Assembly: GCA_946965045.2 (NCBI GenBank)
Contig: OX337231.1
Span: 806,001 to 870,000 of the forward strand
Direction of reading: 5' to 3'
DNA from: Epithemia pelagica
Taxonomy: Eukaryota; Bacillariophyta; Bacillariophyceae; Surirellales; Surirellaceae
DNA: 64,000 bases
Shown: in pieces, positions 1 through 9,288 of the stretch
Layout of the letters: each line of letters opens with the position of its first letter
How positions within the stretch are numbered: position 1 is the stretch's first letter
Notes under the pieces: generated by a model
Told to the model about the DNA's origin: nothing
Database searches by the model: none
The model's input: only the letters and a program-made list of their open reading frames with translations
Translations under genes and position numbers: made by a program

Positions 1-872
1 GGGGGGGGGGGGTGATCGTGCGAGGAGTACGTGATGTGTGGGTTGAAGGGGTGGGGGAAGTAGCGGGTGGCCGGGCAGACGGTGAAGACAGAGGATCTTT
101 GAAGACGTTGTATTTTGCGTTGTTGGGAGAGGTGCAAATCGATGTTGGCCAGAGCGTCAAGGATGTGTTGTGCTAGCGCAGTGGTGACCGCATGACCAAG
201 GGAAAGAGTGGCATGCCGGGAAAGGGAATGTTGGAAAGGTTGTGGTTGTGGTTGTGAGCGCGTTTGGGCCTTGGGGAGGAGGTTGGAAGGGCCGTATTGG
301 GTTAAATTGTTAAAAGCCAAAAAACCATCGTGTTGGGGAATGCAACGGTCGGAGCGGCCGAGTTGCGGGGAGGTCCAGGGTGGTGGGAGGAAGGGAGAAA
401 AAGAGTATGGGGTCGGTGGGCCGAAGAAGAAGGTGTGGGCGAAATGTCCAAGACCTCCCAAGTGGTCGATGGAAAAAGGCAGAAGGAGGATGTTGTTGGA
501 GTTCAGGAGGGCGGTGGTGGTGTTGTCATGAGTGAATTTCTGGCGGGCGGCGAGATGGTGTATCTTGGAGGCATCTTTGGCAATTTGTTCGAACGATAGA
601 CCATGTCGAGTTTGCTCGTCAGTAGATTCGGTGGGAGGGAGTTGGGGATGGGCGGGTGGGATGGTGACGTCGAGAGCAACGTAGGAGAAACGGTTATCCG
701 GAAAGGGTGGGTGTAATGCAAGGCCAATATCAGCGGGTCGGATGTTTCTTGGATGGTGGGGTAGGAGATTGGTGGGCTCCAGATGGATGTCCGATGCGGT
801 GCGAGTCCATTCCGCACGGGGTGCCAATTCTTTCCGCCAGTCGCTAGTTGTAAATGAGAAGGCAGGAACCAT
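1..872 (-). pseudogene. 3' part of a LINE-like retrotransposon ORF, truncated
   Basis: The minus-strand frame is open from a stop at 876-878 to the window edge, about 290 codons, with an ATG at 872. The peptide carries the signature seen downstream of the RT domain in many eukaryotic non-LTR elements: NIRPADIGL, then VALDVTIPP, then a basic helix (HHLAARQKF) and LLPFSIDHLGGLGHFAHTF. The rest is proline- and histidine-rich. No RT motif is present, so this is the C-terminal part only. Loss of the upstream coding sequence at about 875 fits 5' truncation during target-primed insertion. It belongs to a different family from the RT at 43722-47801, which has an RNase H domain instead. The twelve G at 1-12 read as a proline run. 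Function: none expected beyond element remnants. I am fairly sure of the family resemblance, unsure whether the frame is still intact beyond the edge. Confidence 0.62.
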
Positions 873-1614
873 CTGCTATTTTGTTTGGATTCTTTATGAT
901 ATCTTGTAAAACTGCAGCAGACTTCATCACGACATTGCGTTTGTACACAATCGATCACTGTCAATGCCGAGGAATTCGCGGAAGGAACCATGGTATTTTC
1001 GGGAAAATTGGAAAAAAGAGAAAAGACACACCCAGACCCAAACGTGCGCGAAAATCTGACCTTACTACCTACTTCTTGTCTACAGAGGGTAGCCTCGTCG
1101 CTCCGAAGACCATGGGGAACATGACGACTGCCGTAACATTTCAAAATCTTTGAATTTGATGGTATTGTTTGACACTCTGAGCATGGAAGACGCAGCATAT
1201 CTCCAACACGACCCGAAGCCAAAAGACGTTTTGTACATGGTCCAGAACCTCAACCTACCTAGCTAGAGAAGGTAGTCCTGGCCGGTGGTCATGAAAGCCA
1301 AAAGCGCGGTTGGCACGAACTCGATCCTATCCTTGACCTTCCACTAGCTACCACATCCAACATTAATCGAATAGGTCGAATTTTGAAGCGTTCCAGTTGG
1401 GACCATCGTGTGGCCATGCGCTGGTTGGTTGCAATAGAATAGTTTCACTTTGGTCTAGCAAAAGGTAACGTAAGGGAAACAATTCATACAAGCAGCCACG
1501 AGGCCAGAATGGCGCAGAAGGCTTTTGCTTCAGAGAACCAGGGGCGCAAAATGCATTTGTTCTTCCAGTTCATTCCGATTCCCATATTGCCGCAGCGGTC
1601 CACGCCAAGACTAC
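873..1614. other. Intergenic, no gene seen
   Basis: Frames on both strands overlap here (for example a 239-codon minus frame covering 503-1222) but the peptides have no recognisable composition or motif. The left part flanks the truncated LINE copy; the right part is the 3' flank of the sugar transferase gene. Confidence 0.5.
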
Positions 1615-3573
1615 CTAGTTCTGCTTCGTTGACCAAAATGTGCTGTTTGGGCAAGGAATGATGCTCGGCTTGTTTGGGTCATGACAAACAATATGAGGTT
1701 CAGCCAAGCAGCAACGTGAATATGTGTTTTCGGATCGAAGATTCGATTCATTGTACTGCCTGGAGATACTCGTACAATGGTCGGCAACGAACCAATCCCC
1801 CATTTGCTGAAAGAACTTGAGCTTGTCCGTTTTTGATGCCGTCCAACTCATGTGAAAGAGTATTGGTTGTATCTCTCCTTTCACAAACTTTTTCATGTAA
1901 GACCGATCCATGCGATAACTATATCCGCCCGGGAATAGCGTTTCCTCTCGTGCATAAACTTTGATTTTGAGGGCATATAAGCTTGCGTGTTCCTGCAGCA
2001 AAGAGTGCATCGCCAATTGATGACTCCGTCGTTCGAGAATCTCGTCACCCTCCATGAGCAGAGCGTTGAAAAAGTGTGCCGTACGACGATTGTTGCGGAC
2101 GTAGTAAAAGCCTGAATTGGCAGAGTACGTTGGGTAAACCACACGATTGCCATCATCTTGAAAGTATATATCAAAGGATGAGTCCTTTCGACTCGTGTTG
2201 TGGAAAAAGTCCAGTGGATGCCGATACCAGACTATGTCGACATCTTGGAAAAGAACATTGTAACCAAGAAGGATTGGTAGGTGAACGGAATAGATCTTGG
2301 GCAACATCAATTTTGCGTAGTCATTATCACCATAGGTACGGGCAGAATGTCTTGGCATATCCGAAAAAGTGTGTTTCAGATAGACAACTGTAGCACCTCC
2401 GACGTTCCTGACAAGGGTAGCAGTCTCTTGATCCATAGCAAACACAACAACTGACGATGTGTCAAGACCTCGACTCTTGGCGGAACACAAAAAATTCAAG
2501 AGGAGCTCCGATTGTCCAAAGTTGCACGTCATGACAACAACAGTATTTTGTACGGCAACTCTTTGAAGCATTGGTCGAAGAAAGTTTAATGTATGATCAA
2601 GATCTCCCAGGTACTTTTGCAAGCGATCGAGGTATAGTCGCGTTGTCGCCTGGGCAGGAGGGTGGACAAACTTGTGACTACCATCTGCAACTCGACTCGT
2701 GAGAATCAGAGGTGTTGAGGAGTTCAATTTGTCTTTGTCCTCGGGTAAACGCATGTATTTTTGGATGTGATAGGCCTCATGCTGTCCCATAATTGCCATG
2801 CATTGCCTTCGCCGTCCATCATGATTCTGAAAGACAATGTTGAGAAAGTCACAATTGGCTGTCGCATCCTCAGCTGATATTTGGGGTATTGTTGTCTGTG
2901 ATAGGATCTCCTTCTTTTGAACAGGATCCGATGGCATTGCATTGGTATGAGAATACAAAAAGAGTACCTCATTGTTGATAGAGGTGGAACGATCCAAAGG
3001 AACTCCCAAGTCAAACTTATTGGTAAACTCATCGCGATCAACCTTTGCCATTCCTCTGACCAAGTTCAGCATCCCCGGTGGGAATCTTGGTTCTGCAACT
3101 TTTTCTGTTGGGAGACCATGTCCTCGTACATGTTGGCTCTGATGTTTTGAAGAATCGTCCACAGATGTTTCCTTCTGTCTGTCATTCCTGTTATTTTCAA
3201 GCATTTTTGTGGTATTCATCGTGTCTCGAGTGATCTGTTCCCGAAGTTCTCGTGTGATCTGCTCCCGAAGCTCTTGTGTGATCTGAGGTCGAAGCTCTTG
3301 TGTGATGACATGTCGAAGCTTGTCCGATTCTCTTTGTAGGGCTTGTTGAATCATGTGGTCCACTTGCAAGGCCGTAAAGCACTCGGACTCAGTTGGGCGT
3401 GTGGTGACCGACCCATCCCACCCAAACAAGACCGATGCATTCCAGGCCATTGCGGCGCCAGTCAAGACGAGCAGAATCACTCGGGTATTTTGTATGGACC
3501 ACCATGGTGCCGATCTGGAGGTGACCTCCATGTTGGTTGTTGCAAATGGCCGTGTCATTGGATGGGCAAACAT
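1615..3573 (-). CDS. Type II membrane nucleotide-diphospho-sugar transferase
   Basis: A 652-aa protein that starts at an ATG at 3573. A single hydrophobic segment at about residues 30-48 suits a Golgi signal anchor. It is followed by a stem with a coiled-coil-like repeat (ELREQIT-type heptads, residues about 85-115) and a C-terminal catalytic domain. The segment VLFQDVDIVWYRHP (about residue 450) gives a DxD motif in the setting typical of the Nucleotid_trans family (PF03407, GT77-like: arabinosyl-, xylosyl- and galactosyltransferases). Upstream, VVVMTCNFGQSELLLNFLC matches the usual start of that domain. Inference: a lumenal Golgi enzyme moving a sugar from a nucleotide donor to a glycan; the sugar is not readable. 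No intron is needed. The gene is divergent from the REase-kinase gene at 3841, with one copy of a repeated 120-bp element between them. Confidence 0.8.
   Translation of the reverse strand: MFAHPMTRPFATTNMEVTSRSAPWWSIQNTRVILLVLTGAAMAWNASVLFGWDGSVTTRPTESECFTALQVDHMIQQALQRESDKLRHVITQELRPQITQELREQITRELREQITRDTMNTTKMLENNRNDRQKETSVDDSSKHQSQHVRGHGLPTEKVAEPRFPPGMLNLVRGMAKVDRDEFTNKFDLGVPLDRSTSINNEVLFLYSHTNAMPSDPVQKKEILSQTTIPQISAEDATANCDFLNIVFQNHDGRRRQCMAIMGQHEAYHIQKYMRLPEDKDKLNSSTPLILTSRVADGSHKFVHPPAQATTRLYLDRLQKYLGDLDHTLNFLRPMLQRVAVQNTVVVMTCNFGQSELLLNFLCSAKSRGLDTSSVVVFAMDQETATLVRNVGGATVVYLKHTFSDMPRHSARTYGDNDYAKLMLPKIYSVHLPILLGYNVLFQDVDIVWYRHPLDFFHNTSRKDSSFDIYFQDDGNRVVYPTYSANSGFYYVRNNRRTAHFFNALLMEGDEILERRSHQLAMHSLLQEHASLYALKIKVYAREETLFPGGYSYRMDRSYMKKFVKGEIQPILFHMSWTASKTDKLKFFQQMGDWFVADHCTSISRQYNESNLRSENTYSRCCLAEPHIVCHDPNKPSIIPCPNSTFWSTKQN
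3232..3324. repeat. 24-bp coding minisatellite, about 3.8 units
   Basis: Units start at 3232, 3256, 3280 and 3304. Each is built around GATCTG..CCGAAG and encodes an 8-residue step (QITxELRE type) in the stem of the sugar transferase. Three units are nearly identical at the DNA level, so the expansion is recent. Confidence 0.8.
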
Positions 3574-3773
3574 TGCAATGCTCCCAAATTCTGCTGCTAA
3601 AGCATATCAGACGACGTCAAAAGGTCGACCTCCCACCAATAGATAGTGTCTTCGAACATAGTACCTTTGCACTGCCTCCACGCCGGGTGGGAGATGTCAT
3701 GCCGGATTCTTTGTCTTGCGAATTTTCTCACGGTGGGTGTGGTTTCTCGTTTCTCGCTACACAAAAAAATACC

Positions 3774-3889
3774 TACGGGACTAAAACTTTGAAATATCCG
3801 CGAGTCAGTCATGTGACCACAACAGCCCTCAGACGCTGGGTTGTTCCATCCAGTCATCTTCCAGTCGCACCTTAGACAAACGGACGCCC
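3774..3889. repeat. 120-bp dispersed repeat, copy 1
   Basis: This stretch matches 9074-9195 on the same strand with small indels. Shared blocks include TACGGGACTAAAACT, TATCCGCGAGTCAGTCATGT, ACAACAGCCCTCAGAC, CCAGTCGCACC and GACAAACGGACGCCC. Each copy sits just upstream of, or over the 5' end of, a plus-strand gene and near an REase-kinase gene. It could be a shared promoter/5' UTR carried by duplication or a short mobile repeat. Confidence 0.75.
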
Positions 3890-5587
3890 TGAGTGCACTT
3901 CTGACTTCTGACAGTGCTTCACTCTCAAGTATCAATACTGAACTTGCAGCTATCAATCATTCGATAGAAGATGATGATAAAATAATGTCGAAATTGACGA
4001 CGCGCCGGAAGCGACCGAAGAAGTGGATTGAGAGACCGAAGTTGGGGGACGAAATTCCACGGGCAAGAAGAACGATATCAGAAACAGGTCCATCGATTCC
4101 ATCGGACGAAGAACACGCAACCGTGAAATGGACCGTGAAGGATTTTGGCCTTTTCGACGAAAGCTCATTTAACACTATCAAGAACTATCCCATGGGGCTT
4201 GTCGCGACTAATGGAGCAGTCGAGTACAGCTCCGAAAACGATGTCGCTGGACACGTGAAAACTCTCGTCACTCATTTATTGATTGCCCTTGACCTTAATG
4301 ACGTTGCTGTTTATTCGGAAATTTAACTTTCAACCTTCGGCCTGATCTTTGGATTGTCATTCGTGGAGGTCGTCAATGGCGTCCTCCAATGCCTGATAGG
4401 CGGTCGCGAGGCGCTCTTCGTTGCGAACGTAGTCGGTGTTACCAATCGGGGCAATTGGGGTGAAGAAGCAATATATTGACAACGGTGTGAAGGGACTGGA
4501 ACACCCCAATGTACTCGGGGAGCTGTTTGACTTCATGGAGCACCTTCCCAATTATTATGGCATCACTCCGGTATTTGGAATCGTAACCAATTTGGTTCAA
4601 TGGAGAGTTGCGTGGCTTCCAGGTTCCGGTGTAGATGAGATGGTGGCCTCGGAAGAGGCTTGGGTTGTCTATGAGGAAGACGGAGATGACGGTGATAGCG
4701 ACGTGGAACTTGACGATGCTGATGATACAAGTACCTACACCCCGAACGAAGAGGAGTCAAGGGCCACGCAAACAGGCGAATCCCCGCTTCGCGCCACCGC
4801 AAGCAAGCTTAACCCCATCATCCACGAGGTGCAGACGACGGACGATTATGAAGCAGCACAAGAACACGACGATGACGCAGGAGTGGAAGAAGACTACAAC
4901 CTTGATAGGTGCTTCCATGTCTCCAAAATCTATAGCAAGAGAGACGCGGTGCGGGCAATTGCATCAGCAATAGCCAAGATGTACAGAGTTTGTTCGAGAC
5001 CCTTCGAAAATCCTTTCGACCGCCTCTCAGATCGAACTATTTTGAAGTTCGTTAAAGGTGGAGTGAGATCCATATTTTGGGTCCGTTTGAAGAACGTGAC
5101 GCCCAACTGGAATAAGATTGCACGGCCACAAAAGTTTTTGTATGCGATTGAAGATCTTGGTCGTGGGGCGCATGGTCGTGTCTGGCTGACATGCTCCTCT
5201 TCTGGTGCTGTTTGCGTTCTTAAGTTTGCTCTCGACGACAAACCTGATGGACTAGACAAAGAGTATGCATTTTGGAAGCAGATCTATCCATCCTTTCCAG
5301 TCTTTCGTGAGACATGGTGTGGTCACCCGGTATTACGGATGCCGCATTTTGCGCGTGTCCATACAAAAGACCGTGCCTCCAAGCTCAAATTGGTCAAGGA
5401 AACGCTGGAACAACATTTTGACAGACCAGGCTTTGCGCATGATGATGTGTACTGGCGAAATATCGGGTTATATGCAGACAAGCACGGGGTGGAGAAGGCT
5501 GTTGTCTTTGACATGGGTGCTGTTTGCACTTGTGAGGACTCCGGTGCAGGTTGGGTGAAAACGGCCTGTCGACGTCTGGCGCGATGA
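3841..5587 (+). pseudogene. CRN-like REase-kinase gene, frameshifted
   Basis: Two frames together cover one gene. The first (3841-4326) ends in TAA just before the REase-like core; the family segment NLRPDLWIVI resumes in another frame at about 4335-4362. The next family segment, LPIGAIGVKK, begins only at about 4439, so roughly 70 bp of unrelated sequence interrupts the core. From 4436 the frame is open for 383 aa: LGELFDFM and TPVFGIVTN complete the PD-(D/E)XK-type domain, then an acidic linker (about residues 75-130), then a kinase-like domain with a glycine loop (LGRGAHGRVW), a lysine strand (VLKFAL), HDDVYWRNIG and VFDMG. The usual EVK motif of the nuclease is GVK here, so the glutamate is lost. 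The family is that of CR/Crinkler effectors with nuclease plus kinase. Either a pseudogene or a gene with one sequencing error and a small unspliced intron; I favour the first. Confidence 0.6.
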
Positions 5588-5901
5588 GAACAGAACCACA
5601 ATTTCGACTAGTCTCCGTGTTTTAGCACACAGCTTTCGGTGGCATTTGCTCATAGGAGAAACAAAACGAAACCATTGTTTGACTGTGAATGCAACTCACA
5701 ACTTATGAAAATAATCTCAAGTTTATCCATGTAACGACCTTGGATGAAATCTGAAATGATGGTACTGTCCTTGCCGTGATGCTCCTTGATGTTGGATCTT
5801 TTCAATCCACGCTCGTGAGAACTCACAGTCAAACCGAAAGCATATAATATCTGATCTGTGTACACAGACAAGAAACCTTGATTCTGGAATTGCAGAGCAC
5901 G
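5588..5901. other. Intergenic, no gene seen
   Basis: No supported frame. It separates the 3' end of the plus-strand REase-kinase gene from the noncoding tail of the minus-strand copy, which begins at about 5902. Confidence 0.5.
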
Positions 5902-6165
5902 TTCCTATGGATGTCCAGTCGTGTTGTCCTGGTATGGAAGAGACCATAGGAGCGTCGGCAAGAAGCACAACAAAGGAGGCGCGGCAGAAAAGGATCAAAA
6001 CCAAGGTGCAGGATCGGAAAGACCGAGCCCAGCTACCTAGGCGATTCTGCTGGTGATTTCATATGCTTTTGTTGTCGGGAAAAGAAGGTTCGGTTGGTTT
6101 GGCTACGTGCGGTTTCTCCAGGGCTCGCAATGGTTACTCTAGCTATATCTGCAATGATGCGAGAG

Positions 6166-6510
6166 CATAGGAACATGAGACGTCAAAAAGTCGACCGCCC
6201 ACCGAGAGTGGCTTCGAGGACCAGAAAGAAAATTGTTGGTCATTATTGATCTTGTCACGAGACCTGGTCAGCTCAGGATTCCAAAGGGTTGTCGTATTTG
6301 TCTTCTTATAATTCACTCTCAGAACATTCTTGATTAGCCTCCTTTGACATAGAGAGGGCACTTCTCTTCTCTATCAATGCCGATGCGAGCTTTGAAATTG
6401 TCCTTTTAGTTTTCGACAAAGCTACTCACGTCGTGCGTTGTAAGATCCTCTAGATCGGCTAGGTCGCAAAAAATGAGATGTTTTCTTCGTTTTCGCTTGT
6501 TTAGTTCCAA
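6166..6510. repeat. Extra copy of the REase-kinase gene 3' end
   Basis: This 345-bp block repeats 6606-6955 in the same orientation, covering about the last 65 codons of the gene and its 3' flank. The two differ by scattered substitutions and small indels. The short minus-strand frame within it (about 6143-6361) is a by-product and not a gene. Confidence 0.85.
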
Positions 6511-6573
6511 CTATACAAGCGGTCACTTGTGTCATTTGTATAGTTGGAACAAAACAAACGAAAACAAAGAAAA
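6481..6573. repeat. Fold-back hairpin, 38-bp arms
   Basis: Arms 6481-6518 and 6536-6573 are reverse complements with about three mismatches; the loop is 17 nt. The inner part of the stem is GTTCCAACTATACAA. The left arm is the end of the duplicated 3' block of the REase-kinase gene; the right arm is an inverted copy of it at the duplication junction. Confidence 0.88.
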
Positions 6574-6777
6574 GAATATCATTTTTACGGCCTGGGCAAA
6601 AAGTTCATAGGTACATGAGACGTCAAAAAGTCGACCGCCCACCGATAGTGGCTTCGAGGACCAGAAAGAAAATTGTTGGTCATTATTGATCTTGTCACGA
6701 GACCTGGTCAGCTCAGGATTCCAAAGGGTTGTCGTATTTGTCTGCTTATAATTCATAAGAACTCAGAACATTCTTGA

Positions 6778-8823
6778 TTAGCCTCCTTTGACATAGACAG
6801 GGCACTTCTCTTCTCTATCAATGCCGATGCGAGCTTTGAAATTGTCCATTGAGTTTTCGACAAAGTTATCCGCGTCGTCCGTTTCAAGATTCTCGAGATC
6901 AGCTAGGTCGTAAAAAATGAGATGCTTTTCTTTGTTTTCACTTGTATAGATCCCAACATGACCCCATCTTTCGTCGTCCTTGTTGTATTGAACACTATGC
7001 CGAAAAAATGTTTCGCGAAGAACTTTTTTCATACTTGTCCACGTAGAATGATGTTCTCGCTCACTCTTTGTCAAAGAATGAATGAATGGCATGATAATGC
7101 ATGGTCGACCAAACAGTTTTGCAGTCTTGACTTTATCCTTGAACAATTCTGGGTAGAAGCTGAGGAGTCGCTCCTTTTCCCTTTCCACTGCTTCATTTGC
7201 AACCATCTGAAATGAAGTTTCGTCGAGAATCTCACCATGGTCATTATAATTCTTAACGTAAACTTTGATGGCAACGTGCTCTCCATCCGAGGTCAGAGCT
7301 TGAAAGACGTTGGAGGTTGAACCGTGACCAAGAATTCCGATAATGTAATACGAGTCTGCGTTATTGCTGTCAATCGGAATCTGCGTGGACTGATGTTTTT
7401 TACTTACGATTCCGCTACGCAGTGTGGCCTGCAACTTTCCCCAGCAGTAATTCTTTTTCTCACCGTTGACAACACGAAGTGCCTTTGGAAACTCGTACGA
7501 TTTATTAGCATTGAGCTTGAAGATCGGAGTCGTCGATTCTTTGTACTTCGATTTAGCAATCTTGATTGCGGTATACAACATCCTAACGAGCTCATGTGGT
7601 CCATGTACAGTTGTAGCGTATAATGTTCGATCTTCTTTTCGACTTCGCTCAGCAAGAAAGGTCGACATCGAACTTGTCTCATTCGTCGATCCGGTGGAAT
7701 CACCTGAAGCACTAGCTGATGGCGATGATTTAGTCGACCCAGTATCAGAAGTATGATCAAGGGAGACTGCTGGGGGCATTCTAGAGCTCGAGCTATTTCT
7801 GAAACCAGTACATCCCATCGCTGATTTCTTGGTCTCGGCCACATCGACATTCGCATCTTGATTTGACGTCTCGGTCTCAACCAAGTTGTCTTGAAACGGT
7901 TGATTTGACGGTTCAGCCGAGCAAAGACCATCCGGCTCCAAGGAGCAAAGATATGATTCCTCGAATGACGAAATTACGACGGTCGATGTTCCTCGCCCAA
8001 AAGCGTTCATGGCTTGAGCTTGGTCATAGGCATGACCGACAACACTTTCATAGTGAATCAACTGTTTTGCGCCATCTCCCTTAGGAGGCTGTTTGACTTC
8101 GATTACAACCAATCCGATTCCATCCTCGCCTCGGATCACCATAATGTCCGGGCGGCACCCGAAAAGACTCCGTTCCAACCTATGAGATACTTCGTTGGGT
8201 TTGACGATACCTGCTCCCTCTGCTAGAAAGATACTATCCTTCACAGCAGAGAGAATGATAGAGCAAATGCCCGCCTCGCTCCCATATGATCTTGGAATCC
8301 ATTGACTTCCATCATTATTCCGAAATTCTTGAACAAGAGCCGATGGGCGTTTCATGGTACGTACAATATTGCCGTCGGGACTACTTAGATTGAAGTTGGT
8401 GACATCTGCGGTTCGTGCTCCATAATGGTTGCCCTTGACGTGAGAGAAGGAAGTTGTCTCATTTTCAACTTTGAAGTTTTCCTCGTCAGCAGCCAATAGT
8501 GTTTCAAAAGAAAAGCGACGTTTATCCTCTTGGTGTTGTCGTAGTTGTTCACCTTGTTCCTGTATTTGTTGACGCAGTATCCGAATGTTTTCTTGGAGAT
8601 CCTCGTCTCCTTCATTTGTTGCGGCTTGGAAGTTTCCAACATTGTTATAGCCACGAGAAGCTACTTCATTGTCATGGCCGACCCGCGGGCACTTCCCTGC
8701 CCTGCTGCCGTGGCTTGAGCTTTCCCCACCAGGACCACCGCAGTGGCCAGCGTCGTTGCTGCTAGAGTCACTGTCGTCATCTACTAGATGACGCTTTGGC
8801 CTGGCAATGTCGTTGCTATTCAT
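6778..8823 (-). CDS. CRN-like REase-kinase fusion protein, intact
   Basis: A 681-aa single-exon gene. Residues 1-75 are polar and disordered with a basic stretch (RPKRH) and acidic-serine run; 78-102 form a glutamine-rich coiled coil. A PD-(D/E)XK-type nuclease core follows (about 165-290): FGCRPDIMVI supplies the Asp, VVIEVKQP the E-x-K, and HAYDQAQAM the later glutamine helix. A serine-rich linker (about 300-385) leads to a kinase-like domain: ILGHGSTSNVF (glycine loop), EHVAIKVYV (lysine), MPFIH (hinge), RWGHVGIY in place of the catalytic loop, and LIFYDLADLE in place of DFG. This is the architecture described for Crinkler-type effectors that pair an REase domain with a kinase. No signal peptide and no LFLAK motif are seen, so secretion is not supported. 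Role unknown: defence, intragenomic conflict or a host kinase are possible. It is the only undamaged copy of three here. Confidence 0.75.
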   Translation of the reverse strand: MNSNDIARPKRHLVDDDSDSSSNDAGHCGGPGGESSSHGSRAGKCPRVGHDNEVASRGYNNVGNFQAATNEGDEDLQENIRILRQQIQEQGEQLRQHQEDKRRFSFETLLAADEENFKVENETTSFSHVKGNHYGARTADVTNFNLSSPDGNIVRTMKRPSALVQEFRNNDGSQWIPRSYGSEAGICSIILSAVKDSIFLAEGAGIVKPNEVSHRLERSLFGCRPDIMVIRGEDGIGLVVIEVKQPPKGDGAKQLIHYESVVGHAYDQAQAMNAFGRGTSTVVISSFEESYLCSLEPDGLCSAEPSNQPFQDNLVETETSNQDANVDVAETKKSAMGCTGFRNSSSSRMPPAVSLDHTSDTGSTKSSPSASASGDSTGSTNETSSMSTFLAERSRKEDRTLYATTVHGPHELVRMLYTAIKIAKSKYKESTTPIFKLNANKSYEFPKALRVVNGEKKNYCWGKLQATLRSGIVSKKHQSTQIPIDSNNADSYYIIGILGHGSTSNVFQALTSDGEHVAIKVYVKNYNDHGEILDETSFQMVANEAVEREKERLLSFYPELFKDKVKTAKLFGRPCIIMPFIHSLTKSEREHHSTWTSMKKVLRETFFRHSVQYNKDDERWGHVGIYTSENKEKHLIFYDLADLENLETDDADNFVENSMDNFKARIGIDREEKCPVYVKGG

Positions 8824-9073
8824 CGGTCTGCTGTTTCGAGGTTCCTTCTAATGTTATTGATGTCTTTTTCTTTCGGTTACGATTGCAGTTGTTGTCGCGT
8901 GTTTGTGTTTTGTCTTCGTTTGTGTAACCTTATGTTGTGGAGGAGGCGGTCTCTCCGTAGTCCGTACAATAGTTGGGTTTGCGTAACTGAGGATTTTGGA
9001 CTTTTAGGCGAAAATTTTCGACGGACAGACTGCAAAATTCTCACCATCCTTTGCTGAAAGTAGAAAATACGGG

Positions 9074-9195
9074 TACGGGACTAAAACTGCTAGTATGAAG
9101 TATCCGCGAGTCAGTCATGTGACAAGACAACAGCCCTCAGACTCCATCCAGTGACCCTCCAGTCGCACCCTATGACGTTCGACAAACGGACGCCC
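9074..9195. repeat. 120-bp dispersed repeat, copy 2
   Basis: Matches 3774-3889 in the same orientation. It lies between the divergent REase-kinase gene (start 8823) and the membrane-protein gene (start 9289), so it may belong to the promoter of either. Confidence 0.75.
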
Positions 9196-9288
9196 AGCAA
9201 AGATCTAACTGGGTCGGCGGTGTTTGACATCTCATCGTCGTCACCTTCACCGCTTCGCTGTGGGTGTTTGATTGTGTGCCATTTTAAG

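Larger units (their letters stand above)
5902..8357 (-). repeat. REase-kinase repeat unit, copy I (minus)
   Basis: The reverse complement of this block matches 24452-26509, across the coding region from the segment RTMKRPSALVQEF onward and about 600 bp beyond the stop codon, including noncoding DNA. The left end is TTCCTATGGATGTCC. Identity in the flank shows that the whole unit, not only the protein, was duplicated. This copy additionally carries a tandem duplication of its 3' end. Confidence 0.8.

Noticed and set aside
503-1222. 239-codon minus-strand frame
   Set aside because: It overlaps the LINE-like frame, which has a clear family signature; this frame has none.
5723-6004. 93-codon minus frame with a hydrophobic start
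   Set aside because: Partly conserved in the inverted repeat copy, but with frame breaks there, so treated as noncoding flank.
6143-6361. Short minus-strand frame, repeated at 6532-6756
   Set aside because: Both lie in the duplicated 3' noncoding tail of the REase-kinase unit; conservation is due to DNA duplication.
9151-9288. Upstream extension of the membrane protein
   Set aside because: It overlaps the shared 120-bp repeat and gives a polar N-terminus; the ATG at 9289 gives a signal-like start.
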